A DNA stretch of 22,791 bases from Purshia tridentata (GCA_003254885.1 QANT01005894.1:1-22791), one strand, 5' to 3'. Shown: positions 1-9,422, counted from the first letter of the stretch. Notes: a model not told the origin generated them from the letters alone. Numbers and translations: made by a program.

Positions 1-680
1 AAGCTCTTTACTTCTGTGAGCAACTTTCAATTTCTTATTTTACTGCTTTATATGGATGATATTATGCTCACCGGTAACTTAGTGCAGTTATGTCCTCCTT
101 CATTTTCGTTCTTGCCAAGGAGTTTGAAATCAAGGATTTGGCAATGCTTCATTTTTTTCTGTCTTGAGGTTCTTCATTCCTCGTCTGGTTTGCATCTCGC
201 CCAAACCAAATATGCTCTTGATTTGTTGAAGTGCACGAATATGATTGAGTCTAGACCATGCACCACTCTTATTGCCTCCAAGCCACATCTCTCTAATAAA
301 GATGGCTTTCCGTTAGCCAATCCGACTAAGTTTCGCCACTTTGTGGGTTCCTTATAGTATCTCACTATGACTAGGCCAGATAATGTGTTCGCGGTTAATC
401 ATGTGGCTCAATTTATGTCTAAACAATATGCCTCATATCTCATTGCAGCTAAGAGGATATTAAGGTACACCAAAGCTTTCTTTTTCTAGGCATTACATTC
501 CATTCGACATCTAGTCTTTTAACTCTACCTGACTACTCGGATGCTGATTGGGCTTGTTGCCGAGATACATGATGGTCCATGTATGGGTTTCTCATTTTCA
601 TATACCTCAACATCATATCTTTTAAGTTCCTCTAAACAACCCACAGTGTCGTGCTCTAGTGCCGAGTCGAAGTATCGTGC
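1..680 (+). pseudogene. Ty1/copia pol remnant 1: RT end and RNase H
   Basis: This is the 3' part of a copia polyprotein gene that enters from the left edge. The first frame carries the RT active-site box YMDDIMLTG (about 51-77). The RT connection follows in a shifted frame, with LHSSSGLHLAQTKYALDLL and a degraded LVGSL-type motif (FVGSL, about 343-357). RNase H follows, with a degraded ADW box near 541 and a KQPTVSCSSAESKYRA segment ending at 680. Stops (for example 355-357) and frame changes near 95, 490 and 540 show that it is dead. The coding match stops abruptly at 680, where LTR-like sequence of a second element begins. RT and RNase H of this family normally copy the element RNA in cytoplasmic particles. 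Sequence wording differs clearly from the second copia pol, so this is a different lineage and not a duplicate. Confidence 0.88.
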
Positions 681-808
681 AGGAGTACTAATAAGCATGT
701 CAGTATATATACATTGGGTCCCTCCCTCATGTAGCTAAGTTCAAATAACAAGGAGTTTTGTGCCATTGTATCTGGTCATTGTATAAGGCAGCTGCAAGTG
801 AGGTAGTG
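681..808 (+). repeat. 5' LTR fragment of copia element 2 (copy A)
   Basis: These 128 bases match 4618-4745 in direct orientation without gaps. I count 17 differences, about 87% identity, and 15 of the 17 are transitions. The partner copy lies inside what looks like the 3' LTR, so this is best read as a surviving slice of the 5' LTR. It contains TATATATA at 704-711, a likely LTR promoter box. Both edges are abrupt: copia remnant 1 RNase H on the left and integrase of element 2 on the right. The first roughly 212 bases of the LTR, and everything from the rest of the LTR to mid-integrase, are missing. Confidence 0.72.
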
Positions 809-2943
809 ATGTGTAATCCAGACCTACGTGATTTTCTATGGGGAAAAGCAGTTAAAACAGCTAATTACATGCTTAATAGTGTGCCAAGCAATAGTGTCGA
901 AGGGACTCGTTTTGAATTATGGTTCAAAAGGATGCCAAGCCTTAACCACATAAGGGTATGAGGATGCAAAGCTAAGGCAAGGCTGTACAACCTTGCAAAA
1001 AAGAAGCTAAACCCTAAAACTACCAGTTGTTTCCTTGTACGCTATCCAGAAGGCACCAAAGACTATAGATTTTATTGTCCTAATAAAGTAACTAGGTTTG
1101 GAGAGACTGGAAGGGCTATGTTTTTTGAGGATTTAAATGATGAGGTAGGAAGAGAGCCTTATGATTTTGAAGAAGTGGAAGATAATAGGACTGATCTACA
1201 GATTTTAGTTATGATTCCAAGTTTTAATGCAACTGAAGATGTTGCTCCAATAGACAAAATTACACCACATTTGCCTCTGCAAAACCACGCACCAAACGAA
1301 GTCCAAAATGAGATTATTGAAGACAACGCGGATGTTTTACATAATCTTCAGCAAGAAAAAAATTTACATGAACCAGTTGCCATTAGAAGATCCCAAAGAA
1401 CTCAAGATCAGCATTTCCAAATGATTTTATTGTTTATGTTCAAGAGTCTAAACATGAACTATATAGTTTAGATGATCCTACAAACTTCAAGTAGGCTATG
1501 CTTAGTGAAAAGAATGAAAGTTGGCTTGCAGCCATGAAATCTGAATTGGACTCTGTGGAAAAGAACCAAGTATGGGAGTTAGTTGTGCTGCCAGAAGGGT
1601 GTAATGTAGTAGGATGCAAATGGGTTTACAAAATCAAGACGGATTCACAAGGGAATGTGGATCGATACAAGGCAAGGTTAGTGGCTAAGGGTTTCACTTA
1701 GCAAGAAGGTGCGGACTACAATGAGACTTTCTCACGTGTTTCAGCAAAGGACAGTTTCAGGGTCATAATGGCTCTAGTAGCTCATTTTGACATGTATTTG
1801 CATCAAATGGATGTCAAAATGGCATTCTTACATGGTGAGCTCATTGAAAACATCTACATGAAGCAACTTGAGGGATTTATATAGGAGGGGAAAGAGAGTC
1901 TAGTCTGTAAGCTTAATAAATCCATATATGGTCTTAAGCAAGCCTCTAGGCAGTGGTATCTAAAATTTGATGAGGTTGTAAGATCACATGATTTTCTGGA
2001 GAATCCAATGGATGAATGTGTATCTATATGTCGATGACATTCTATTGGCAAGCACAAATCTGACTCTGTTGTATGACACAAAAACCTTTCTATCAAGTAG
2101 TTTTGAAATGACTGACATGGGAGAAGCCTCTTATGTTCATGGGATAGAGATTACTCAAGATAGGAAAAGAGGAATGCTCGACTTGTCTCAAGAAAGGGAT
2201 AAGTTAAGCAAAAATCAAGCACCTAAAACTGAGCAAGAAAAGGCTGACATGAATACCAAACCATATGCCTCACTGGTGGGCAGTTTGATGTATGCTTAAG
2301 TGTGAACCAGACCAAACATTGCATTCTCTTTAAGTGTCTTAGGCAGATTTCAATCCAACCTAGGCAATGCTCATTGGGTAGTAGGAAAGAAAGTTGTGAT
2401 GTACTTACAAAGGACCAAAAAATTTTAAGCTCACATATAAAAGATCAAATAAATTTGAAATTGGAAGGGTTTGCAGATGCAGGCCGTGCAGGATGTGTAG
2501 CCTCCTTTAAATCTACTTCAGGTTATGTTTTCATGCTTGGAGGAGGAGTAGTGTCATGGAAAAGTGTTAAGCAACCCATCATTGCTCCATCAACAATGCA
2601 AGCTGAATATGTGGCTTGTTATGAGGTGACATTCCAAGCTATGTGGCTTAGAAATTTCATTCTAAGTCTGCAGATAGTAGATTCAATTCATAGACTAGTT
2701 AAACTATGGTGTGACAATAATGGAGCTGTCTTTTTTGTCAGAAACAACAGGAGGTCACATGCCACTAAGCATTTGGAAACTAAATATTTGCTAGTTAGAG
2801 AAAAGATCAAGAGGAAAGAATTGTAGTTGGTACACCTTGACACTAACTCCATGATTGTAGACCCTCTAAACAAAGGATTGCCTAATGCAGTTTTTCAAAG
2901 ACATGTCACCAGCATGGGTTTGCTAGCTAGTTTTGATGCTTAA
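809..2943 (+). pseudogene. Ty1/copia pol remnant 2: integrase C-terminus, RT, RNase H
   Basis: Domains appear in the order IN-RT-RNase H, the copia order. The integrase end has DFLWGKAVKTANYMLN (about 828-880) and the GCKAKARLYN region near 965. A linker follows to about 1480, with a basic RRSQR motif before RT. RT has WLAAMKSELDSVEKNQVWEL from about 1522, KARLVAKGFT at 1670-1698, a degraded QMDVKMAFLHGE near 1807-1842, NKSIYGLKQASRQWY near 1916-1960, and YVDDILLAS at about 2026-2052. RNase H has EGFADAG near 2467, STSGYVFMLGGG near 2515 and CDNNGAVFF near 2710. Lesions include TGG-to-TGA at 959-961, TAG at 1699-1701 and 1882-1884, a deletion with frame change just before the YVDD box near 2015, a further deletion after about 2190, and TAG at 2824. 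Gag, protease and the N-terminal half of integrase are absent. The terminal TAA is at 2941-2943. Confidence 0.9.
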
Positions 2944-3187
2944 GTATTAAAGGTCTATGTCATTGTGTGTTTTCTTATAAGACTACATTTCAATTGATTA
3001 AAGATTAAGGTTTTCATTTTATGTTTTGTTGTTTTGTAATTAAAGATGACTAGTGATAATTACAGTTTCAAAATTTTGCTGAAAGTTGCTAGCATTATCT
3101 GAGTTGAATGAAATATCACCAAATAGTCATACCTTTGTTCTCGAGCAAATGGGAAATTTTTAAAAATTTCATTAAAAAGGGCCATTA
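2944..3187 (+). other. 3' UTR of copia element 2, first part
   Basis: AT-rich non-coding sequence between the pol stop and the PIF-like insertion. It continues at 4143-4405 after the insertion and leads into a polypurine tract. I see no reading frame or LTR start here. Confidence 0.5.
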
Positions 3188-4142
3188 GGCCATGTTTGTT
3201 TCACCTTATTAACAGGGATTGGCTTACTTAAAACCTTAAGCCCATGTTTGATGAGCTTGGGCTTAAAAAAACCAAGTATTAGCGAATCTTGTCTAACATA
3301 AATGAGCTCCTTAGGTGGGCTTAGTGAAACCCATCAAAAAGTAGGGGTTTAGTTAAGAACCTTCTTGGCTTGTCCTTTCTGGTCTTCCTCTTTCTCCTAC
3401 TGCCTCACTTTCTACACCACCTCAAATCGAAGAGAAAGGGGTTTAGCACAAATCCATCACCTCAAAATAATCCTTCTTCCTCGCACTCCAGAAATTCAAA
3501 AGTTGTCAATCCTATGCATAAAAGCTTTAGTGGGAACCCATTTACAAAGCCTTCAATTGTTGCGAATCCTAGGAGCTTCAACTCCAACACTCTTACCAAC
3601 AGTCCTTCAGGTTAGTCACTCTCTTGCACCCACTTTCCTATTCCCTGTTTGGTTGTCAAGAAAATCCACCACGATGTGATTCTCCGTGTGCAATTCAATA
3701 ACAGGAAAGACACTCGTCTGAGATGCTTTCACTACCTAAACAAGCCCAAGATTTCATCGACAAGAATCCTCCCTGTATGGTCACCGAGTCCTCCACCAGT
3801 GCCTTTCACTCCAAGAAGGTCAAATGTTTATCCCAAGACAAATTCTCTGATGAGACCCATTTGGAAAAAATGCAAGAAATGCTCAATTTTGTGAACGGAA
3901 ATTCCAAAGCTTGTGGTTTTGTTTATGGGTTTGTGGATCTAAACGAATTGCCCAAGAAAATTGCAAGATGGGTTTTGTTTCTGATGTGGAATTAGATTTT
4001 AGGCTTTTTTTTGACAAATTTTGATTTTTATTGTTTTAGTCTTGCACTACACCAAACATTAAAGCACTTCTTAGTTAGCTTAGTCCATGCCAGTCCCTGT
4101 AGTTAGTCCATGCCAAGATAGTCCTGTAAAACAAATGAGGCC
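3188..4142. mobile_element. PIF/Harbinger-like non-autonomous element, 955 bp
   Basis: The left end reads GGCCATGTTTGTTTCAC and the reverse complement of the right end reads GGCCTCATTTGTTTTAC. These are imperfect TIRs starting GGCC, as in Tourist/PIF elements. The flanking trinucleotides are TTA (3185-3187) and TCA (4143-4145), compatible with a 3-bp TTA TSD carrying one transition. It interrupts the 3' UTR of copia element 2, so it is younger than that element. There is no transposase. The interior contains protein-like stretches listed separately. A different superfamily is possible because the TSD is short and imperfect. Confidence 0.5.
3370..3995 (+). pseudogene. Protein-like sequence inside the PIF-like element, unidentified
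   Basis: Two open stretches in different frames look protein-like. Positions 3370-3615 give 81 residues with a hydrophobic start (LVFLFLLLPHFLHHL) and then a Ser/Asn/Pro-rich stretch containing SGNPFTKPSIVANPRSFN. Positions 3723-3995 give 90 residues ending near KACGFVYGFVDLNELPKKIA. A single frameshift or an unspliced intron between about 3615 and 3723 could join them. I do not recognise the family. The GC content of the stretch is higher than its AT-rich surroundings, which fits captured host coding sequence, but chance open frames are not excluded. Confidence 0.3.
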
Positions 4143-4405
4143 TCAATGTTTATTGCATATTAAATGCACCACAAGTGCAGTAAATTTTTGATAATTTTTA
4201 TGTCTTGCTGGTACTTCATGTGAATGTGTGTGCTCGCATATGTAGCTATAAATTCTTTGAATGGCATATTATTCATTTGCCTTGATAGCTCTATGCAAGA
4301 TATTCACACTTGATAGAGATTTGAAAAGAATTGTCTTAATGAATTTCACAGGCCATCAAGTGAACAAAACTAAGTTTGAAATGAGTATTTGACCAATTGG
4401 GAGAT
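4143..4405 (+). other. 3' UTR of copia element 2, second part, ending in a polypurine tract
   Basis: The sequence resumes the 3' UTR after the PIF-like insertion. It ends CCAATTGGGAGAT (4393-4405) directly before TG. This matches the usual plant copia arrangement of a GTGGGAGAT-like polypurine tract immediately before an LTR starting TGT. The tract primes plus-strand DNA synthesis during reverse transcription. Confidence 0.55.
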
Positions 4406-4857
4406 TGTAAGATGTTTATACATCTGCAGAATTGGTCTCCTAGTCATTTGAGAATTCTAAGACTAAGTCTTGTTCAGGAATTCATTTAAGGCTAGCCTTG
4501 TGTGAATAGGATTAATATGCAATAAGATAATCCTATGAGTAAAGGAATTCTTAATTAAAACAGACATGATATTCTAGTCTAATGACATAAGGTCTTTTTG
4601 GTATTTCTTGATGGGCAAGGAGTACTAGTGAGCATGTTAGTATATATACATTAGGTCCCTCCCTCACACAGCTAAGTTAAAATAACAAGAAGTTCTATGC
4701 CACCCCATCTGGTCATTGTGTAAGGCAACTGCAAGTGAGGTAGTGCACTTGGTGTTTTTTTTTCCTTCTTCTCTGTGCGATGGCTTCAACAAGTTTAGAT
4801 ATGTGTTTTTATGCATACAATCTATTTTGAATGCATGTTCATTATGCTAAACTAACA
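4406..4857 (+). repeat. 3' LTR of copia element 2 (right end approximate)
   Basis: It starts TGTAAGATG immediately after the polypurine tract. It contains copy B (4618-4745) of the 128-bp segment also present at 681-808, including TATATATA at 4641-4648. A possible end is the AACA near 4854-4857, giving an LTR of about 450 bp, but no second complete LTR exists to fix the border. No TSD can be tested because the matching left end of the 5' LTR is lost. Confidence 0.55.
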
Positions 4858-5517
4858 TAGGTTGCTTGCTCATTGTATTTTTTTACATACACCAAGCATT
4901 CTATTGCTTGTATATACTAAGTTTAGGCTATATAAATATGTGTTTACACGTTTAATAAAGTTATCTAATACTCAATTTCTACAATCTTTGGTATATATTC
5001 TACATGTCATTACCAATTATGTATCTGGCATTGTAGTCTTCCTCTGTATTAATCAACAACTACTAAAATATAATCTTGAGCCTCACACGCAAGGCTCCTT
5101 TTTTTGTTTTCTCGGTCAACAGAAGCAAAGGTCACAGTAACATGTTGCTAATGGTCTTTCTTCTTTTGGTCATTCTCTTGACCCAAGGCTGCAATTTTTT
5201 ATCCATTTCCCTTTTTTGTGTGCTTTGACTATTTTTGAAAATTCTATAGGCCCCTCTTGAGGTAGTTTTATTTTTAACTAGTTTGCTTTGTTTCCCTATG
5301 TCTTTGGCCCTCCCACCTACCAAAAGAAAAAAACAAAGGCCATAGTAACAACTTATCAATTAGAACAAATGGAATGCTAATAACAAAAGTTCTTTGACAT
5401 CCCAAGAGCAAATTTACCAAGTGATATATGGGTGTGTGAAACCATTTAGTATTCACTCATAGAATCCTTATAGAAATTCACAACTAAGATTACCTCAATT
5501 GGTGTGGAAAAAATTAG
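4858..5517. other. AT-rich non-coding DNA between copia element 2 and the L1
   Basis: No convincing gene, RNA or repeat was found here. Small open frames at 4862-5140 (+) and 5132-5456 (-) have low-complexity composition and no recognisable motif. Confidence 0.5.
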
Positions 5518-5529
5518 GATAGCTCATGA
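5518..5529. repeat. L1 target site duplication, copy next to the poly(A) end
   Basis: GATAGCTCATGA is identical to 12098-12109. It lies directly outside the T run that marks the 3' end of the minus-strand L1. Confidence 0.88.
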
Positions 5530-5559
5530 ATGTTTTTTTTTTTTTTTGGCATCTTAAAA

Positions 5560-6118
5560 CATTCTATTGAAAACCCCAAAAGGAGAGTAAGCAATAAACA
5601 GCAAAACCAACTAATAACTAATAAGTAAACAACTATCCTAACATAAGCAACTGCCCAAAGAAAATTATCTAAAGGAAGGCCATCAAACAACAGTACACCA
5701 AGAAGAAAGGTTGGGGGTGAAACCACCCAATCCATTGGACACAACCTTTGGACAACAAGCAAGGCAACTGTGTGAGTATCTTTCCTAGGAATCCAGGAAA
5801 ACTTAATGGAGGAAAAACCAATACCAAGATCCAAATTTCCTACACAATTGGAGCAATTTGCCTAGGAATACAAGTAGAAGATTTCTTAAGAGTATCAATA
5901 ACAGTTTTCTAATCTAACTCAATCTACACCTCAACAAAACCAAGTTGCTTGGCACAAATAAGACCCTCCTTAACAGCCAAAACCTCAACCAAATCCATAG
6001 AATATGCTTTACAACTCACAGCAGAACCATTAATCAACTTACAAGTCCTATCTCTGACCACTACATCAATACCTACATCTTTAGAATCTTTAAACCATAA
6101 GCCATCAACATTAATCCC
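5560..6118 (-). pseudogene. L1 ORF2: RNase H domain and 3' end
   Basis: From about 6118 downward the minus strand reads a type I RNase H of the plant L1 kind. It has INVDGLWFKDSKD with the first catalytic Asp (near 6095), then SMDLVEVLAVKEGLICAKQ with the catalytic Glu (near 5990), then IELD (near 5905), preceded by an in-frame TAG. Further on, FSWIPRKDTHTVALL (near 5810-5755) corresponds to the WVPR.ANxxAHxLA motif at the end of the domain, with the usual Ala-His shifted. The domain normally removes RNA from the RNA:DNA hybrid during insertion. Two stops near 5905-5890 break the frame. The sequence from about 5650 to the poly(A) tail is 3' UTR-like. Confidence 0.8.
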
Positions 6119-6765
6119 AAGTCATGAGAAAACCTACACAAGTCTTCCAATTATCCAAAACCGAAAGTAACCATGAATCGAGATGTGTCGCAACAGTTTT
6201 ATTCATTAAGACACGCAAGCATTCAACCCAAACTACCTCCACCCAAGGACAAAGAAGCAACATATGTTCCACTATTTTAGAAGTACACCCATAGATTGGA
6301 CATAAAGAGCTTAAGATCACTTTCTTCTTAAACAAATTAGCTTTAGATGCCATAACATTTCTTAACACCTTCCACAAAAAATGCTGAATCTTTGGGAGCC
6401 TTTGACTTCCAAACCACTTTCCATAACCTAGAATCCACTTGATGAGATGAGTGAGATGAAACACAATTAGTAATAAGTCGTAAAGAGTGTTGCCAATGAT
6501 AACTAGTCTTTACAGAAAACAATCTAGACTTGGTTAATGACCAAATTAATCTGTCACCATAACTCTTAGGACCAAGTTGAATCTCCTCAATGTTTTCTCT
6601 CACATTATGATCAACATAGAATTCAACAACAACTAAATCCCAAGTCCAAGATTCTGAATCAATAATCTCAGAAACAGACCAAGGCAAATCAGAAGCATCA
6701 TGCACATCACTATTTAGCAAAGGGGAAGACTCACCTGAAATCCAAGTATCCCCCCAAATATCCAT
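6111..6765 (-). pseudogene. L1 ORF2: post-RT region with zf-RVT finger
   Basis: The frame starting at 6765 has WGDTWISGESSPLLN, matching the WxDxW region between RT and the finger in plant L1. It continues through WKVVWKSKAPKDSAFF. After a frameshift near 6400 the frame 6464-6111 holds LPKIQHFLWKVLRNVMASK and then the zf-RVT pattern CPIYGC...EHMLLLCPWVEVVW, with a Cys/His set that may bind metal. This finger is typical of plant L1 ORF2. Its exact role in transposition is unclear. One frameshift and one terminal stop are visible. Confidence 0.85.
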
Positions 6766-6875
6766 TGATTCACCATTTGAGATTTACCAAAAAAAAAACA
6801 AAACTTGAAGCCAAAACCTTCCTACCTTCTAACAGACTAGACCAAGCCCATGTGGCTTTGCCACCCTTCTTAGTG

Positions 6876-7045
6876 CTAAAAATCACTATTAGGAAAATAA
6901 ATCTCTTTTAGCACTCTGACCCACAAAGAATAAGGTTCATGAACTGGTTTCCAAGTTTGTTTTGCAAGAAGAGCAAGATTATAATCCTCCAAGTTCCTAA
7001 AGCCAAGACCATCATCTTTCTTAGACATTTCCAATTTATCCCAAT
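6876..7045 (-). pseudogene. L1 ORF2: thumb/connection segment downstream of the hAT insertion
   Basis: It reads NWDKLEMSKKDDGLGFRNLE and then DYNLALLAKQTWK, a strongly conserved stretch after the RT palm in plant L1 elements. It is separated from its upstream half (7700-7878) by the hAT at 7046-7699. When the hAT and one TSD copy are ignored, the frame reads WLNWDKL across the join, which is the expected L1 wording and supports the insertion borders. The segment 6766-6875 continues the frame in decayed form. Confidence 0.88.
7038..7045. repeat. hAT-1 target site duplication, left copy
   Basis: ATCCCAAT here pairs with ATCCTAAT at 7700-7707. One C-to-T difference separates the 8-bp repeats. 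Confidence 0.82.
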
Positions 7046-7307
7046 TAGGGCTGGGCACTAGGTGGGTTGAGCCAAGTTGAGGCCTAACCTACTTGTAGGC
7101 CCATATAATCGAGTTAGAAAAATTCAGACTCAAACCACCCAATTAATAATCGATTTGTTGGTTTCAAGTTAATGGGTTGACGACTTAATTAGGTTACCCA
7201 ATTAGAACTCAAGACAAAAATTTTAACTTTGGCACATATGAAAAGGCCCAATCCACGAGTTATGAAAAATTCAAGTGTGGTTATGTGCAAAATGAAAGCA
7301 AGTTAGT

Positions 7308-7359
7308 CATTTATAAGAGAAATGAGAGAGTTAACTTTCTCTTATTTTCAATGTGGGAT
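7308..7359 (-). promoter_or_regulatory. snRNA-type USE + TATA, minus strand
   Basis: On the minus strand ATCCCACATTG (7359-7349) matches the plant snRNA upstream sequence element RTCCCACATCG at 10 of 11 positions; the single change is C to T in the CpG. TATAAATG begins at 7315, with 33 nt between USE and TATA. In plant snRNA genes a spacing of about 33-34 nt gives RNA polymerase II use, while about 23-25 nt gives polymerase III. No known snRNA follows downstream. Confidence 0.55.
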
Positions 7360-7386
7360 AAGAGAACAAATAAAAGGTATGAAATA

Positions 7387-7440
7387 ATCCCACATCGCCC
7401 AAAGAGTGAAAGTGACCCATTTATTTCTTCTATAAAAATA
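7387..7440 (+). promoter_or_regulatory. snRNA-type USE + TATA, plus strand
   Basis: ATCCCACATCG (7387-7397) is a perfect match to the plant USE consensus RTCCCACATCG. TATAAAAATA starts at 7431, again with 33 nt between. This is polymerase II-type snRNA promoter spacing. It points away from the minus-strand pair at 7308-7359, the two USE boxes being 27 bp apart. A start near 7460 would be expected, but the sequence there does not resemble U1, U2, U4, U5 or U6. Confidence 0.6.
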
Positions 7441-7699
7441 GCACACACTCTTTACATAATTTGCTACTCCAAGGTCTTTATTTAGTATGTATATATAAAT
7501 AAAATTATTAATATTTGTATATGGGCGAGCTAGGTTGCAATGGGCGGTGGAGAGCCCAATCTATCTCCGCCCATTTAACTTCAGGTTGGCAGGTTACTTG
7601 TAGCGGGCTCACCCGAGATAACGTGGACCCAACTTGAACCACCAAAACTTACCGAAAATGGGTGGTTAATTTGGTTGGGCTGGTTCATGCCCACCCCTA

Positions 7700-7707
7700 A
7701 TCCTAAT
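7700..7707. repeat. hAT-1 target site duplication, right copy
   Basis: ATCCTAAT pairs with ATCCCAAT at 7038-7045. Confidence 0.82.
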
Positions 7708-9148
7708 TAAGCCAGTCTCCTCCTCTTTCTGACCCCACCAGAAGTTAGAGATCAAAGCATTCAAATCATTACACACTACCTCAAGGAATTTGAAAATGGC
7801 CATGGGATAAATGGGAATAGCAGAAGCCACAGCTTTGCTAAGCACCTCCTTCCCTGAGACAAAAAGAATTACTTCCATCCCTTAACTTTCTTACCAACAG
7901 GATCTTTAACATAAGCAAGGGCTGCTTTCCTAGATCTCCCCCAAATAGTAAGTAATCTCAAATATCTACCAGGATTGCTAACCTCCCTCATATTTAGAGT
8001 AACACAAATATCTTGAATAATATTCACATTAGTATTGGACTAAAGTAAAGAGTGGATTTTGCATAATTCACCCTTTGACCTGAGGCTAAGCCATAATCCT
8101 CCAACAATTACTTCATAACTAAGCAATTAGCATTTGTAGCCTTGAGAAAAAAGAGAAATCATTAGCAAAGAGTAAATGATATAGAATAGGACCACCTCTA
8201 CTTAATCAGATACACTTCAAACAACCAGTATTAATAGCATCCTGGATCATTAAAGATAGCACATCACTCACAATAAGAAACAGATAAGGGGATAGAGAGT
8301 CTCCTTGCCTAAGGCCTTCAGAGGGAGTGAAGAAGGATCCAAACTTTCCATTAATGCAAATAAATAAAGACATAGTAATAACACACTCCATAATCAACCG
8401 GACCCAATGTGCATCAAAACCCATCTTTAACATAGTTGCTTCCAGGAAATCTCATTCCACTATATCATAGGCCTTATTCATATCTGCTTTCATGTTTAAT
8501 TTCCCTTCAACACCAGATTTCTTAAGCCTAAGGTGATGAAAAACCTCTTGAACTATGATAATATTGTCTTGGATCTACCTTTTAACTACATAAGCACTTT
8601 GAAAAGGACAAATGATTTTTAGTAGAAAAACCCTCAAACGATTAGCCAACACCTTAGGGAGTATCTTATAGGAGAAGTTACAACAACTAATAGATCTAAA
8701 TTATGTAAACTTCTCAAGTGAAGACACTCTATGAATGACCACCACCCTTGTCTGATTATGAGATTGAAGCATAAAACCGCCCATGAAAAAAATCCACAGC
8801 TGTTCTATTAATCACTTGTTGCACAATATTCCAATGTTTATGATAAAACATACCAGAAAATCCATCAAGACCTAGAGCTTTTAAAGCAGCTAGTTTAATC
8901 CCTTCCAAAGTGACAAGGGCTAAGAGATGATCATTCATATCATGAGTAACCACTGGTTTAACACTGCTCAAAGCTTTAGACCAATCCCTAGGACTATCAG
9001 AAGTGAAAAGTTTCTTAAAGTAACTTTTGAAACCATTATGAATTTCCTCTTTAGACTCCAGCCAAATACCATTCTTATCTTTCACATATAACAACTTGTT
9101 GAATTGTCTTCTCTGATTAAGTGGAAAATTTTGTATTTTTTTCCCCAC
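7700..9148 (-). pseudogene. L1 ORF2: reverse transcriptase domain
   Basis: Frames in succession spell the L1 RT. The leading region is 9148-8756 (GKKIQNFPLNQRRQFNKLL...; degraded LGLDGFSGMFYHKHW corresponds to the GPDGF.. motif). The palm follows at 8433-8206, with GFDAHWVRLIMECV and GLRQGDSLSPYLFLI (about 8313-8270). The active-site box, normally FADD, reads LFAND (8172-8158), with Asn replacing the first catalytic Asp. The end at 7878-7700 has SGKEVLSKAVASAIPIYPMA and ISNFWWGQKEEE. Several frameshifts lie between about 8756 and 8440 and between 8150 and 7880. The enzyme would copy the L1 RNA at the nicked target. Here it is dead through both frame breaks and the active-site change. Confidence 0.9.
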
Positions 9149-9422
9149 AAGTCAACCAATCAACTCTTGCTTTTTGCTTCCAATAAATTCCTTCTCATTC
9201 CCATAACTCTTTAATCTATTGAGAAATATCAACAAATTTAGCCCTACTCATATCCTCACAAGGCTTATTGTGCTCATCACAAAGGTCTTTCATCAACATA
9301 GCAATTTGACCCTTATTGTTATAAAAGGTTTTCTTACTTTATTTTGTCAAATTATTAGCACAAACCACAAGATTCAGTTCTCATCATTTAGCACTAGCTT
9401 TAATAATAATAGGACTTCAAGA
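9149..9422 (-). pseudogene. L1 ORF2: linker between endonuclease and RT
   Basis: Decayed coding sequence read on the minus strand. Recognisable pieces include KELWE and IYWKQKARVDWLTCGEKNTKF near 9210-9130, the usual WxQKSRxxWLxxGDxNTKFFH motif that precedes RT in plant L1. Stops and frameshifts are frequent. Confidence 0.75.

Larger units (their letters stand above)
7046..7699. mobile_element. hAT-1: non-autonomous hAT element, 654 bp
   Basis: The left end is TAGGGCTGGGCA and the reverse complement of the right end is TAGGGGTGGGCA, matching at 11 of 12 positions. The flanking 8-bp TSD (ATCCCAAT / ATCCTAAT) is the size expected for hAT. It splits the L1 ORF2 frame exactly where the conserved peptide is interrupted. 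There is no transposase frame; the interior has subterminal GGTTG/CAACC and GGGC/GCCC words and a divergent promoter-like pair described separately. It would depend on a hAT transposase from elsewhere. Confidence 0.9.

Noticed and set aside
681..808. 128-bp repeat read as filler DNA from double-strand break repair
   Set aside because: Its partner lies after a polypurine tract and a TG start, so an LTR fragment explains it better; filler copying remains possible for the junction only.
5949..6170. Plus-strand frame of 73 residues
   Set aside because: Shadow of the L1 RNase H region coded on the opposite strand.
7444..7500. Spliceosomal snRNA gene downstream of the plus-strand USE/TATA
   Set aside because: The expected transcript start does not resemble the 5' ends of U1, U2, U4, U5 or U6, and no Sm-site with flanking stem was seen.
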